A stretch of DNA of 64,000 nt from Amaranthus tricolor (GCF_026212465.1 NC_080049.1:2865960-2929959); one strand, 5' to 3'. Shown: positions 15,050-27,080, counted from the stretch's first letter. Notes: generated by a model from the letters alone, not told the origin. Made by a program: numbers and translations.

Positions 15050-15207
15050 AAAAACAATCTTACTTAGACGAAAAGAAGCGTCTGGAAGATTTGTAACATT
15101 TGGTTTTTAAACGCTTTGATAACCGTCAAAAAAAATATTTTCGACGCTTTTTGGCGTTGAAAAGAACATTGTTTTTCCATCTAAAAGTTGCGTGTGTTTT
15201 TGCAGTG
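15050..15207. mobile_element. Orphan CACTA (En/Spm-type) terminus
   Basis: The stretch ends TTTTTGCAGTG, the complement of CACTGCAAAAA, a typical CACTA tip. It is preceded by alternating GCGTC/GACGC subterminal words (AAGAAGCGTC, AAACGCTTTG, TTTCGACGCTTTTTGGCG), as in CACTA subterminal regions. No matching opposite end was found in the window, so this is probably a truncated remnant. Confidence 0.5.
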
Positions 15208-15837
15208 ATAAAAAAATAAAAAGGGGTAGCAATACAATTAAAAGATAGCATCATATAAGCATGACCAATATTTATCAATATCTTTATAACAATTAGCTTA
15301 TCAGCTTACAAATAAACTAACGGGGGCATTTGGTAAAAGAACTCATTGAAGAAAATTCAGTTGATTGGGTGAATTAACTGGTTGTTTGAGTAAAACAAGC
15401 AAAAATAATATTGGATAAAAGAACTTATACAAACAACTTATTGATCTCAATAAGTTAATTTACAACGCGCTATCTAATATAGCATGTTAAGAGTTTGTTT
15501 AAAATGGTAATTTTATTAACTATATTAACCTCATATTTTTTATAGTCCCACTTCATTCCTCTTAAATTTATTAACCACAAGAATTTTGTAAATGATTTTT
15601 TTTTAACCAAACTCATAGAATTTTTATTTAAAAAGGCGACATATTTTCAAGAAATGAGTTCATTCAAACAAAGTTAGTCATATATATACATGTGATGATT
15701 ATTGAGTGCTAATTGATTATTTAGTATTTTGTGTTTAAAATGTATTGGTTGCTATTATTGCATTGAATTCTAGGTTAGAGCTTAATGAAAAAGCTTTATA
15801 ATTTTATTTTCAATATCACTTTGTTGGATATGTATCA
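15208..15837. other. Gene-free spacer before the Mutator-like element
   Basis: AT-rich sequence with no ORF, clear repeat or RNA gene that I can support. Confidence 0.4.
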
Positions 15838-16001
15838 ATTCTTAAAGAGAAAATTATAATAAACTACCTATTTTATACCTCTATTTGCAAAAAACTACCT
15901 TATCTAAAATTTTTTGCAAAAAACTACCTTATATAATACATTTCTTTGCAAAAGACTACCGTATAACGGTTTTTAGCGTTTTGACTGTGTAAATTAACCG
16001 T

Positions 16002-16021
16002 TGACTATCACGTGATAGTCA
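16002..16021. promoter_or_regulatory. Palindromic G-box in left TIR
   Basis: TGACTATCACGTGATAGTCA is a perfect 20-bp palindrome with a CACGTG G-box core, about 180 bp upstream of the GRF-protein ATG. A second CACGTG-like CACGTGA follows at once. G-boxes bind plant bZIP and bHLH factors (established), so this is a plausible promoter element; the role is inferred. Confidence 0.55.
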
Positions 16022-16201
16022 CGTGAGCTTATAATCCTTTCCTTCTTCTTCATTTCAGACTCTTCAATGCATTTGCTCCTCCTTCATTCGAAAAACCCTA
16101 AATTATTCCTGTAATTGGTCTTTCTCCCTTCTTTCTTTCAATCCCTTGATTTACAATCCCTAAATCATTCAAAGAACCCAATTTTTTCCAAGTAATTAGT
16201 A

Positions 16202-16516
16202 ATGTCTTCTTCTTCTTCAACCCAAAATTCGATACCTGAAAAATGTGGGTGTGGAGTTCCCTTTGCAAGGAGGGTTTCATGGACCAAGGAAAATCCAGGA
16301 AGAAGGTTTAAGACTTCTGTTTTTTATGATCCTGATACAAATTGGAAGGGATGCAAAAAGTTTAAATGGGTTGATGAACCTGAAATGATTGTTTGGCAAA
16401 GAGAAGTCACTAAAAAACTTGTGGAGGACAAGCGACAATTAGCAACAAAAATCAAGATTTTGACATCAAGGGTTTGTTGCTTGGAACATGAAAAGGAACA
16501 AGCAATTTCAGATTAA
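16202..16516 (+). CDS. GRF-type zinc-finger protein carried by the MULE
   Basis: 104 residues. After a Ser-rich start comes CGCG (15-18), then NPGRRF (31-36), GC at 50-51 and KFKWVDEP (53-60), the layout of the GRF zinc finger named after its G-R-F signature, found in nucleic-acid-binding proteins. The rest (about 62-104) is charged and heptad-like, probably a short coiled coil. Family members have four metal ligands; here the third expected Cys appears as Ser39, so metal binding may be weakened. The gene begins just inside the left TIR and converges on the transposase gene, like the accessory gene of MuDR, though the protein is unrelated to mudrB as far as I can tell. Its role in transposition is inference. 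Confidence 0.7.
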   Translation: MSSSSSTQNSIPEKCGCGVPFARRVSWTKENPGRRFKTSVFYDPDTNWKGCKKFKWVDEPEMIVWQREVTKKLVEDKRQLATKIKILTSRVCCLEHEKEQAISD

Positions 16517-16619
16517 GAAGAAATGGATGAATGAGAGGAAGCATGGAAATCAGATTACAAGCTTTGTATTAGGGTTTTTCTTTTTTTTTTGATGGTGTTG
16601 GTTGTTTTAATCAAGGCTA

Positions 16620-17700
16620 GTAAATGAAAGTTATGACCTATTTAAGAATTTATGTTAGTGATTTCGGTATGCAATGGAAGGATGATATCTTTTGTAAAAT
16701 GATTATGATGAATGAAATGTCTTTTTATTTTGGCTATTTGATTTCTCTTTTGGTATTGTTGTTTGTTGTTTGTTCTTTGGTTGATGTTTTCAATAACATC
16801 AGTATACACACTGCTTGCAGTGATCAACATCAGTAGCCTTTTCAATGTGTTTCAAATCTATATTTCAGCACTGATTCAAGACTAAGCAACTTGCACTAAT
16901 GCTTGCTGCACTGATGAACTGATTTGCAGCACTGATTTTCAGCACTGATTCAATCTCTATGTAATACTGCATTACCAATCAACTTCAGCATACTCAAAAC
17001 TGATTCAAAACTGATTTTCAACAGTAATCAACTTCAGTAGCTATGTAATAATGTTGTGTTTGTGTATGAAAATTAGATGGCTCATTTGCTGTTTGCTGTT
17101 TGCTGTGTTTGGAAATCAGATGGCTCAGTAGCAATGTACATTAGATGGCTCAGTTGCATACAACAATTTACATATTGCTTGGTTCAATTGAACTTAACCC
17201 ATACAACATACAGCAATTTGCTTACATACGACAACTACATGCTGCACAACACAATGCACAACACATGTACAAAACACTGATGAACTTACTCATTCAGAAC
17301 ACTTGTGTATGCAATGCTGCACTGATAAACTGCAAATACTTCACTGTGCAGTACCCAAAGTAATGACTAATCAACTACTATTGCATAAGTTACTGCTGCA
17401 CACAGTGAAGATGAACACAATTCATCACAGTAACTGAAATCATCACAGATCAGATTTTCAGTAGCCATATCAAGAATGTTGTACACAGTGACTACTTCTC
17501 AAAACACATTGAGTTTACTGCAATTAACAAATTTACTTAATTCAAGATAGTAAGTCAATGAAACAAAGTACATTCTCAATTCATATACTAATTTGCTTAC
17601 ATGTAGTTCAACACAGTACATTCTCAGTTCATAAACTTATACTAATATATGTCTTACATTAAATCAACACATTACATTCAACTTCAATTTACTTATACAG
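16620..17700. other. Intergenic centre of the MULE
   Basis: Region between the two convergent 3' ends. It is rich in short dispersed CAGCACTGATT and CAACTTCAG words and has no convincing coding sequence; the few short ORFs look incidental. Both genes presumably terminate here. Confidence 0.5.
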
Positions 17701-17702
17701 CT

Positions 17703-19937
17703 CTATATTTGACTTTGTTGATCCATTATACATGAAGTAGATGTTGCTGTTGCACTTTGCGTTTGTTGTTGACTACTGGAGCAAGGAACATCATTTGGTG
17801 TGGACTGTTGAGTAGAAGAAGATCCCATTTTAGGCCTTCCACCCTTTGACTTCATCTTTGTTGGTTGTGGTTTGGCTGGATTCTTGCATCCTTTTTTGTA
17901 GTGACCTAAGTCACCACAATTACCACATCTCCATTGCTTGAATTCTCGAACAGTAGTTACAGGCTTCTTACCTCCTTTACCTTCATCAGTTTCCTTTTTT
18001 CTTTTCCTTATTTTAGGCCTTCCAGGCATCTTTCGAAATGGTGGAGAAAGAGGTTTGGCTAAAGTGGTTGTCGGCCACATTTTGTGTCCTGGCATACCAT
18101 AAAACTTTGGAGCATACGTATTTGCATACGATTCTACAAGATACGCCTCATGGACAAATTCACTGGCATCTAATTTTCTAATAACAATACAAGCCATGGC
18201 ATGTTTACAAGGGATCCCAAGAAGATTCCAACTTCCACAAAGGCAAGTCTTATTGGTCAAGTTTACAACGTAAGATTCTTCATCATCATCCACCTCAAAC
18301 TCAGACACATCCACTGGGATTACCCTCAAACCATATATTTCCTTTGAATTTTTTTCAATCATTTTGGTGATAGCTGGCATCAACACACCTTTAAAGTTAC
18401 TCAACCCTTCTCTTTTGGATGCACTTCTTTGCATCATATATCTCCTAATCCACTCCATAACAGAAATTATGGGCTTCCCCCTTGCTTCTACTAACACATT
18501 ATTGAATGACTCACAACAATTATTTAACAACATCCCAGACTTACTCCTACTAGAAAAACCATGCCTAGACCAATGTTTAGCAGGAATAGCAGCTAGATAT
18601 TCATATGCTTCAACAGAAATATTCTTTATTTCATTCATTTCTCTATCAAAATGAAACTGTAAAAGGTAAATTGTTACTAATTAGTTCGAAATTACATTCA
18701 AATATTTAATTGTATACTTGATTCCATACCTTGTTGTAAGCTCTTGCTACTTTCCAAAAGTGATGTTTGTACAACTCTCCAGGGAACTTGATCTTGAAGT
18801 TAGCCCATATATGCCTACAGCAGAACCTAATTTCAGCTTCAGGAATCACTGAGTTCAAAGCTTCAATCAAACCCTACATTGTCCACAAATTAGTATTAGG
18901 GTTATAACATTAGTTACAATTGAAACAAGATATGTGTTAACAAGTAATTACGTTCATACCTTTTGCCTATCGCTCATGAAGGTAAAATCTTCACATCCTG
19001 CTTGTACCCAACTACTCGATGGACTAATCAACTTTAGGTCTTCTACGAGGAGATTTAGAAACCAAGTCCAAGTTTCTACGTTTTATGTTTCGACCACAGC
19101 CCATGCAACAGGGAAGATGTTATTGTTCCCATCCTTACCTACAGCAGTCAGAAAAACCCCAGGGAATTGTCCCTTCAAATGTGCCCCATCAACACCTATA
19201 ATAGGCCTACAGCCAGCAACAAAACCCTTCTTACATGCTGGCAAACATATATACATCCTTTGAAACAAGGGTGGAGGTGTGTCTATTCCAATGCATTTCA
19301 CGATTACAGTGCTTCCTGGATTAAACCTCCTTATTGCTTCCGCATAAGGATTGAATGTAGGATAGCTGCCTATACCTTCCTCATCAACATTCAATGCACC
19401 CAAATCATCATCATCATCATCAGATTCCAGTTCATCATCATTAAAGTATGTGTCTCTATTGTTTTCTTCACCAACCTCCTTATCTACTATCAATCTAATT
19501 TCATCATCACCTATAAACACATCATCGAGACCATAAACTACATTTTCTACAAACAAATCAGAATCATCCTCATATTCATCCTCATCACAACAACTATAAT
19601 CATCATCACTGCTATCCTCAAAATCAGAAAGTTCTTGCTCTATGTGGCCTCTCTCATTTGGTGTAAGGTTTAGGGTAGAAATAGCAGCTGAGTTATTTGT
19701 TTTAGATCTAGGGATAGCACTTACACATTCTTTATAACCCGTATATGTGTTTGGTGGTCCCATTTGCCCAACATCAACATCTACATTAGCTCTTTCCAAC
19801 TCATCCACAACCTCATGTGCCACATCAGATCTTTCGTGCTCCACCTCATCTACCCTAACATTACCCAAGTCAGTTGCCAACTCAGAATGCTTCTTTTTCG
19901 AACTACTTGCTTTTTTCCAGATTTTCAATTTCTTCAT
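17703..19937 (-). pseudogene. MULE transposase, defective
   Basis: Three exons on the minus strand, 19937-18960, 18873-18730 and 18656-17703, with GT-AG introns of 86 and 73 bp and continuous frame (692 codons). Visible features: a long acidic N-terminal region; RRFNPGSTV; the first catalytic region GVDGAHLKG; SDRQKGLIEA across the first splice; FCCRHIWANFK; CCESFNN; a SWIM zinc finger CLCGSWNLLGIPCKHAMAC; and a C-terminal CCHC knuckle CGNCGDLGHYKKGC. Two lesions: a TAA at 19085-19083 (codon 285) shortly after AWAVVE, and an apparent absence of the usual MuDR DNA-binding segment, since YPTFNP runs directly into YAEAIRRFNPGS where relatives have roughly 150 more residues. It therefore probably encodes no active transposase. 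Confidence 0.9.
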
Positions 19938-20287
19938 CTTATTGATTTATCTAATTTTAAATACATTATTCAGACACAACAACAATCAATTTACAAATTA
20001 CAAGATAAAAAACAGGAAATTCAATATGAAAAACCGCAGCAAAACGAAGCAGATTTGTAAAACGAATTAAATTTTAAAGAGAAAATAAAATACAACAATG
20101 AAGAACAAAACCATAATTGAGTAGTACCACATACCTCTAAAGGTTAGAAGTTTCAGCAAGATGATGTCGCAAGGAAGACGAGAGTGAATTCAAAAAGTTA
20201 GAGGACTGATTTTTTCGAATGAAGAAGGGGAAGCAAATGCCTGGAAGAGTCTGAAATGAAGAAGAAGGAAAGGATTATAAGCTCACG

Positions 20288-20307
20288 TGACTATCACGTG
20301 ATAGTCA
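20288..20307. promoter_or_regulatory. Palindromic G-box in right TIR
   Basis: Same 20-bp palindrome as in the left TIR, about 350 bp upstream of the transposase ATG at 19937. Its identity in both TIRs fits a shared promoter driving both convergent genes. Confidence 0.55.
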
Positions 20308-20470
20308 ACGGTTAATTTAAACGGTCAAACGCTAAAAACCGTTATAAGGTAGTCTTTTGCAAAGAAATGTATTATATAAGGTAGTTTTTTGCAAAAAATT
20401 TTAGATAAGGTAGTTTTTTGCAAATAGGGGTATAGAATAGGTAGTTTATTATAATTTTCTCATTCTTAAA

Positions 20471-23302
20471 TATCAATTTCAATTTACTTATTCATAACTA
20501 TTTAGGAGAAAGATATTTCTCACTCATCATTATTATTATAATTATAATAGTAATAAAAACTACAATTAAAATTTAAAAAAGATAAAACTTGAGAAAACCA
20601 GCAAAAGAAAGCAAAATAAGACAAGGCAAAATAAGACAAACAACCCTTCTCACTAAGGCAGTGCAACATGACCAAAAGGAAAATTAAAAAGCAATCAAAA
20701 AATACTTCTCACTAATTATCAAAATATATCATGACATAATTTTAATGCAATTACTACTTAACTTATTAATATTTTGTCAAAAATTCACTCAAAAGTATAG
20801 TGCAAACAAATAAAAACTTAACAATAAATTTGTATCATATGTATATTTAGATGGAGCAGCTTTCAGTCATCACCTTATTTTATATAATCAGTTAATAAAA
20901 TAAGTTGGTCAAATTAGTTGATATAATCAATTAAACAAATTAATTGTTTTCATTAACTATTAACTATTAATCATTTATAAAAATTTCTTTAAAATTTTCA
21001 ACTAATCAAATCAGTAAATTACAATTTCGATTAAAAATAATTTACTCAACATATACAAAAATATAATCACTTTTTTATCTACTAAATTCGCTACCGAAAA
21101 TGATACCATTATGACGAAAAAGTTGCCCGCATCTTTGAGTTGATACTCGATACCTCGTAGATTCCGTTATCTCGAAGATGAGTGGATGAACGATATGGAT
21201 TGAACCGCATATGTGTTCACACCTTTGCTACTTTTTTTTTATTTTTTCGATGGAATTTTTTTTCCTTTTTTTTTTATATAGTTTTTGCCTCTTTGGGGAT
21301 AACGTGCATGTGTGGTGGGGTTATTGCCTTTGGAATCACCAATTATTGCAAATATTTAAACCCTTAAATAATGAGAAATAGTAGTTTTTGATTGCTTATT
21401 AGTTATTTATTAGTGAAAAATATATAAAAAATCCAAAATTAATGAAAATGATATTCATGGTAGTCTTTTAGTTTTGGCATATCAATAAATGATACTCATG
21501 GTAGTCTTTAAATTTTATACAACACAAAATTAGGATAGACTATATAATTGAATTGAATTTTTTTTTTGTTTTTTTTATTTTGTGTTGCATTTTTTTATAA
21601 GTTTCAAAGTTAATAACTTTAATTTATGAACCCCAAATATTTAGTCGAATTTTTGAGGGATTTAGAGTCACATGGTTACTACTATTGACTATGGTGATGA
21701 AAATGCAGAAACATTCTTTTGTAGTAAAGAAAAAGTTCAATATGAACTCATCCTTTTGAAAGAGATGTTTGTCTACTTGTTATACTTTTAATTATATATT
21801 TTTTAATACCACATTTTTCTTTTTTTAGTTGATTTTTATTTTATTTTTCTTTTTATTTTATGTTTTTATATAATTATGTTTATAAGATTGCTTCATTCAC
21901 ATAAATAAATATAGGTGAATATATACTCAAACAAGAGGTTGCATACAAAATGCGGATCTTTCCTTATGGAGACCGGGGAGGACCCCTCAAACAAGCTTTT
22001 TAACGATAAGTCTTGTTTAAGACTGTCTCATTGTAAGATGAATTTGTATAAGTAATAAATTTTCTTTATTTGATATTGTAATTAATCACTTTATGATTAT
22101 AAGTCATTTCTCTAATCTCTAAGACTAAAAAAAATGATCAATTTACTGTAAGTGATCACTTTAAATCAATAATAACCCGTTAGGTGATCAATACTAAATA
22201 GTGTGAATGATAATGAAAAAGTTAGTATAATTTTGGTAGGAATATCTCTTGGCAAATTAATAGTCATGCTTATTCTCTTTCAACAATCTCAATGTCTTCT
22301 CAAAATTTATTCAAATGCACTACTATTTGAAAATGTGGTATTATGTGGTAATGGAAAATTGTGAACAAAAGAACTTTTTTATGATCCAACTTTCAAACAT
22401 GATATAAATCATGAAAATTTACTCTACAAATCACTTTCATTCCCACCATTTGGTATCGCTTTAAATAGATCTTATGCATACATTAGATCAGTCCAAAAGA
22501 GATGGTCTCATCGTGAAGACATCTCATTTGAGAATTTGAGAATATTCAGTCGTTAAAATTTCTATATAATCCTCCTAAGATTTGTTTGAAGTATTTGGTT
22601 TTATATTAAATTGGTGGCGCTATAAAAGTTTTTTAAAATTTACTGTCAATTTTATAATTTTATGGCGTTTTAAGAAAAAAAAACTAGTACTCAACCACTA
22701 AGTTATAGAAGTAGTAAATAAACAATATCTTTAAATAGGGGTAGATTTAGGCCTAGTTGATAATGTCAACTGATCGCACTTAATTTATGTTTAAAACCAT
22801 ATACAAAGAGTGGTAATTAAGTTGGTAAGAGTTTTGTTGTGTGATTTAGTTTATATCTGTCATTTTTACATATTTAACAAGGCTAAAAACTTCTATATTT
22901 TCATTTTTGCAATTTTAGATCCATTCTATACAACATAAAATAAAAGGTGAAATCAATACTAAACACTTGTCCATAAAAAAAACAAATTTTCTTATCAATC
23001 AAATTATAAACAATAATAAATTATGTAAGAGCATATGCAATTTCTGGGAAATAAGTGGTTATAATTCATTAGCTATCCAAAAAAGACAAATTATAAAAAA
23101 TGAAAAGAAAATCAATATCAATTGAGAAGCAAGTTTCAAAGGAACATTATGGAAGATCCTTTAAGGTCCCCTGTCCTCCAATTTTGGGGTTTGTAAGACA
23201 ATATTTGCCACTATATTTTCGTGTCCATGGAAGAGCCACATGGGCCCAACTTCTTATTTCCAAAATTGCACCATAAAGTTGTATTTGCCCCCTATTTTTA
23301 TT
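20471..23302. other. Gene-free AT-rich region
   Basis: No supported gene. Contains scattered short repeats, for example TAAGACTGTCTCATTGTAAG near 22020 and a TGATCACTTTAA unit near 22150 related to the PYRB intron array. The 61-codon ORF at 21182 is dominated by Phe from T-runs and is not credible. Confidence 0.45.
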
Positions 23303-23690
23303 CAAAAATTTTTGTGAGGGAGATTTCTTTAAGAAATCATTTTTAATTGGGGTAACCTAAAAAGAAAAATATTGAGTAAGTATGCATTTAGAATATTGTA
23401 AGTACTTAAGTATTTACCCTGTGGGTATTAAGTATATTGTAAGTAGGGATTAAAGATATTATAAGTAGGCATTAAGAATATTGTAAGTAGTACTAGGCTA
23501 AGTTTTTCGGTAGGCATTAAAAATATTGTAAATAAGCATTTTAAGTATTTTTTCGGTGGGCATTAAACATATTGTAAGTAGAAATTAAGGATAATGTAAG
23601 TAGACATTAGAGATTCAGTAAGTGGACATTAAGCTTTAATGGGCTGGGCCTAAGAAACGTTTAGGAGATCGGCTAGTTTTTATTTAAAAA
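23303..23690. mobile_element. Divergent MITE, GAGACGGTCTC family, copy D
   Basis: Starts CAAAAATTTTTGTGAGGGAG, contains several GTAAGTAGGCATTAAG-type units and ends with TTAATGGGCTGGGCCTAAGA, in the same order as copies A and B. The terminal GAGAC words are mutated and about 50-100 bp are inserted internally. No clear target duplication. An old copy; boundaries approximate. Confidence 0.55.
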
Positions 23691-24241
23691 CTAGCCAGCG
23701 CCTCTTGTATAAGACAATTTTACAGTGAAACGACTGCATATAAAAAGGTTTACTACGCTAAATTTTCTCTTATTGGGCTATTCAACTCATGTATAAGGCA
23801 CGTCTCACTATAAGACCGTCTCATACAAGAATTTTTGAAAACCAATAATATACCTGTATTATGTATGATTTATTTAATTTATAAATATATTATTACGAAT
23901 ACTTGTGTTATATGATTAGTCATCACAAAAGAATTTGCTATGTACATAAATTAGTTTAATTAATTAAATTTACTATCTTTTCATGGTTATAAACATCACT
24001 TAACAAACATCAATAATTAAAAATATTTCTTGAACAGACCCAAAATCTTGACCGAACCCAACTAGACTAAGACCTAAGCCCATTTTTCTAAAATTTGGTG
24101 GACTATTGAGTTATACATTAATATTTCCAATTTATAAATACTATTTTTCCCTTGATTTTTATTCTTTTGTGTAAATATTCCATAAGTATGACATACAAAG
24201 CTGTTTTAAGCTCAATATAATAAGAAAAACTATTTTTTATT

Positions 24242-24784
24242 GGGAAATTTTATGGGATAATCTTGGGGTTTTGGATTTTTCACATAATAACCAAAACTTT
24301 AAAATAATTCACGCGGTAATCCTGAGATTTACCAATTTCTTCCACCGTGATCTTTTTGTACAAAAAACGTTAGCAAACGTTAATTTCGAAGCTTAAAGGC
24401 TAATGTACGCCTATTTATACAACTCACTATTTCAAATTTCATCGGTTTAACCTTTCCTCCAAAACATGAACCGTAACTCTACCTTCTTTCATCCAAATCA
24501 CATTTTTTCCCCCAAATTATAGGGCCATGTGATTTGGATGAAAGATGGTAGAATTAGGGTTTATGTTTTGAGGGAAAAGATTGAAACTAATGAAATTTGA
24601 AATGGTGAGTCGCATAAATAAGCATACAATAGCCTTTAAGCTTCAAAACTAACGTTTGTTAACGTTTTATGTGCAAAAAGGTCACGGTGAAAGAGGTTGG
24701 TAAACCTCAAGATCGCAATGTAAATTTTGTAAAAGTTTTGGTTACTACGTGAAAAATTCAAAATCTCACGGCGTGAAATTTTCC
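24242..24784. mobile_element. Foldback MITE, long hairpin
   Basis: Two arms of roughly 250 bp are inverted copies of each other around a short loop near 24515, so the strand can fold on itself almost end to end. Tips GGGAAATTTTATGG and, inverted at the right, GGAAAATTTCACG. Flanks TTTTTTATT (24233-24241) and TTTTTTATG (24785-24793) match at 8 of 9 positions, suggesting Mutator-type mobilisation. Transcripts would form a long dsRNA. Confidence 0.8.
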
Positions 24785-24793
24785 TTTTTTATG

Positions 24794-26084
24794 TTAACAA
24801 AAAATGTAATATTATACCTTTTAGTTATTTAATAGCAATAGGAATAAATTGATAAATAATTTTATGACTTGTTGGGTCAAGCCTGACCGACCCGATCAAT
24901 CAATATGATAGGTTTAGTAGTAACTATTTCTTTTGTGATGTATATTTACATTTCTCGGTTTATTTAACCATATTATTTCGTACTCAAAATAACTCTCTCT
25001 TTTTTTTTAATTTGTAAGAATTTTCTAATCCACCTCACATAAAAAAATATGTAACATATTTTACATATTATATAAAATTGACTTAATACAGACAAATAGT
25101 ATTTTATAAAAACCATTTATTTAATATATATATATATATATATGGCAAAGCAGCGACCAACACATACTACCCATACTTTTATTCCTTTAAACCTCCAATA
25201 CAAGACGCAAGTTGACCTTACCCTGCCATGGTCCAACCTAAAATAGACATGTCAATTGTTTTACTCCATTTAGTTTGCCTACGACTGTTGGTCTTATTTA
25301 CTTTTAGTTATAATTTACTTATCATTATTCTTAATGTATAGATTAAAAATATAATTAATTCAATAAAATTTTATTTTCATTTATTTGAATATAAATATTA
25401 TTAATATTAATTTTTTATAATTTTTTATCATGCATAATTAAAAATTAAAATATTATCTTATCAAGTGCAAAAAAAGTACTAAATGAGACTAGTAAGATAA
25501 ATATAAGGAAAAATTTATTATGAGTAATTAGAAAATCTAATATTAACTCGACTTACTTCTATAAAACTAATTCAATATTTTACAATTAAAACTTGACAAA
25601 AAATTAACTCACTATTTAAAAACAATCGTTTAAAACTTTTACAAAAAAATATGTAGTATAATATAAAAAAACCATTTTATAATAATAAGAGTAAAATAAT
25701 AATTGATATTACTTAGGAGGAGTTTCTCATGAATAGTTTAATTGGCTTGTTAGAACAACCGGTAGTATGAATCATTTTATTGAGTAAATTAGTTTTAGAA
25801 GCTAAATTTTAATGAAAATATTTGGTGAAAGTAATTATTTAATTGTTGGTTGCTTATAAAAAAAAGAGCAAGATAATAAAAAAAAGAAAGTGTGAGATTC
25901 TATTAAGGACATTAAGAGTATTACACAAATTTTTGGTTTTTTGAATAACATGTAACATCCTCATTAATGAAATCAAGAAGATAAAAAAGAGCTTGAAAAG
26001 AAATGATCATATAATCCTATTAAAGTTCATTTTTTTTTCAAGAAGTTCCTCGGTACAAAAACTCCCCAATTAAATGTATATGTA
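24794..26084. other. Gene-free AT-rich region
   Basis: Contains a (TA)n run near 25126-25142 and no credible ORF or identified repeat. Confidence 0.4.
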
Positions 26085-26093
26085 TCTATGTAT

Positions 26094-26347
26094 CAGCTAC
26101 TCTATTGAAAGATCGTTTTTTTAAGAGATGTGTCTCAAATCTATTTTATTAAAGATTAATGTCTATTTATTATATTTTTAATGCAAGATAAAGCTTACTT
26201 ACTGTATTCTTAATGTCTACTTTAAATATCTTAAATGTCTACTTATATCTTTCTTAATGTTTACTTACGATATTTTAAAAAATATATAATGAGCCAACCC
26301 AATTAGAAATGGTCTCTTAAAAAGATCGTCTCTCACAAGAATTTGTG
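26094..26347. mobile_element. MITE, GAGACGGTCTC family, copy C (inverted)
   Basis: 254 bp in the opposite orientation to copies A and B, ending GACGATC...CTCTCACAAGAATTTGTG. Flanks TCTATGTAT (26085-26093) and TTTATGTAT (26348-26356) match at 8 of 9 positions. Internal units read as the complement of the GTAAGTAGACATTAAG repeat. Confidence 0.75.
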
Positions 26348-26441
26348 TTTATGTATTAGTAGTTTTAAGATGCATAACCTATATAAAAGTTCTTAGCATT
26401 TTGATTTTTTTTTTCAAATTACAGGGTAAGTTAAAAAAATA

Positions 26442-26853
26442 TTAAAGGAGAAATTATTTAAAATAACTCAATCTTTTTATGATCTTTATACAATGATCTT
26501 ACTTATTGATTAATTATGCATAATTCTAACTTTAGGGGTATTTGCCTAGATAAACTTGAGTAATCTGATAACCTGCTATAGCAGGTAATTCATCAAAAAA
26601 GTAAAATGAAAATTAATGTAAATTTAGAGAAAAATTTTGTAAATTTACATGAAAAATTATGAATTTTTTATTAATTTTTTTTTCAACATTTTATTTTAAC
26701 TTATCTTTTTGTAAAAAAAAATAAAACTTGCTATGACAAGTCATTAGGTTATTGAATTTATTTTAAAAAAATATCCTTAAAATTAGAATTATTCATAATT
26801 AATCAATAGGTAAGAGCTATTATAAAAAATGATATCATCCTAGGTAATTTGTG
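26442..26853. mobile_element. Probable MITE with imperfect inverted repeats
   Basis: TTATTGATTAATTATGCATA near 26496 and, inverted, TATTGATTAATTATGAATAA near 26796 are matched arms; similarity continues through TAATTCTAACTTTA and AATAACCT-type words toward a centre near 26660. No definite target duplication; limits are approximate. Confidence 0.5.
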
Positions 26854-27080
26854 GTGTACGACTTAAATAAAATTCGATTACCGGTAATCTTTAAAAACCG
26901 ACTTCCCAAATCCCAACCCATTTAGACTTCTAGTGTGCCCACCTACAAATCGCATCACTAAATTGAATTAAAGGTAGTGTAAGCCAATATGTTTACATGC
27001 AAAAAAAACCCAAGACTTCGTGAACGCAGTAAAATTCTCAACCAACCACAACCACAACCACAATCCTTTTCCTCCTCTCC

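Larger units (their letters stand above)
15847..20461. mobile_element. Mutator-like element (MULE), two-gene, complete ends
   Basis: 4,615 bp with about 250-bp terminal inverted repeats (about 15847-16097 and 20213-20461, tips GAGAAAATTATAATAAACTA) and a perfect 9-bp target duplication ATTCTTAAA at 15838-15846 and 20462-20470. Each TIR has three spaced copies of a TTTGCAAAAAACTACCTTA-like motif and a 20-bp perfect palindrome with a CACGTG core. Two genes read inward from the TIRs: a GRF zinc-finger protein at 16202-16516 (plus) and a MULE transposase at 19937-17703 (minus). The perfect duplication and near-identical TIRs indicate recent insertion, although the transposase is damaged. Confidence 0.95.

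Noticed and set aside
16624..16836. 70-codon ORF with a hydrophobic stretch after the GRF gene
   Set aside because: Considered as a lost membrane exon of the GRF protein; no splice sites in matching phase were found, and it lies in the probable 3' UTR.
19167..19673. 168-codon plus-strand ORF
   Set aside because: Antisense to the acidic part of the MULE transposase; the Ile/Ser-rich composition is the complement of Asp/Glu codons.
21182..21367. 61-codon ORF
   Set aside because: Phe/Leu-rich from poly-T; no promoter or similarity.
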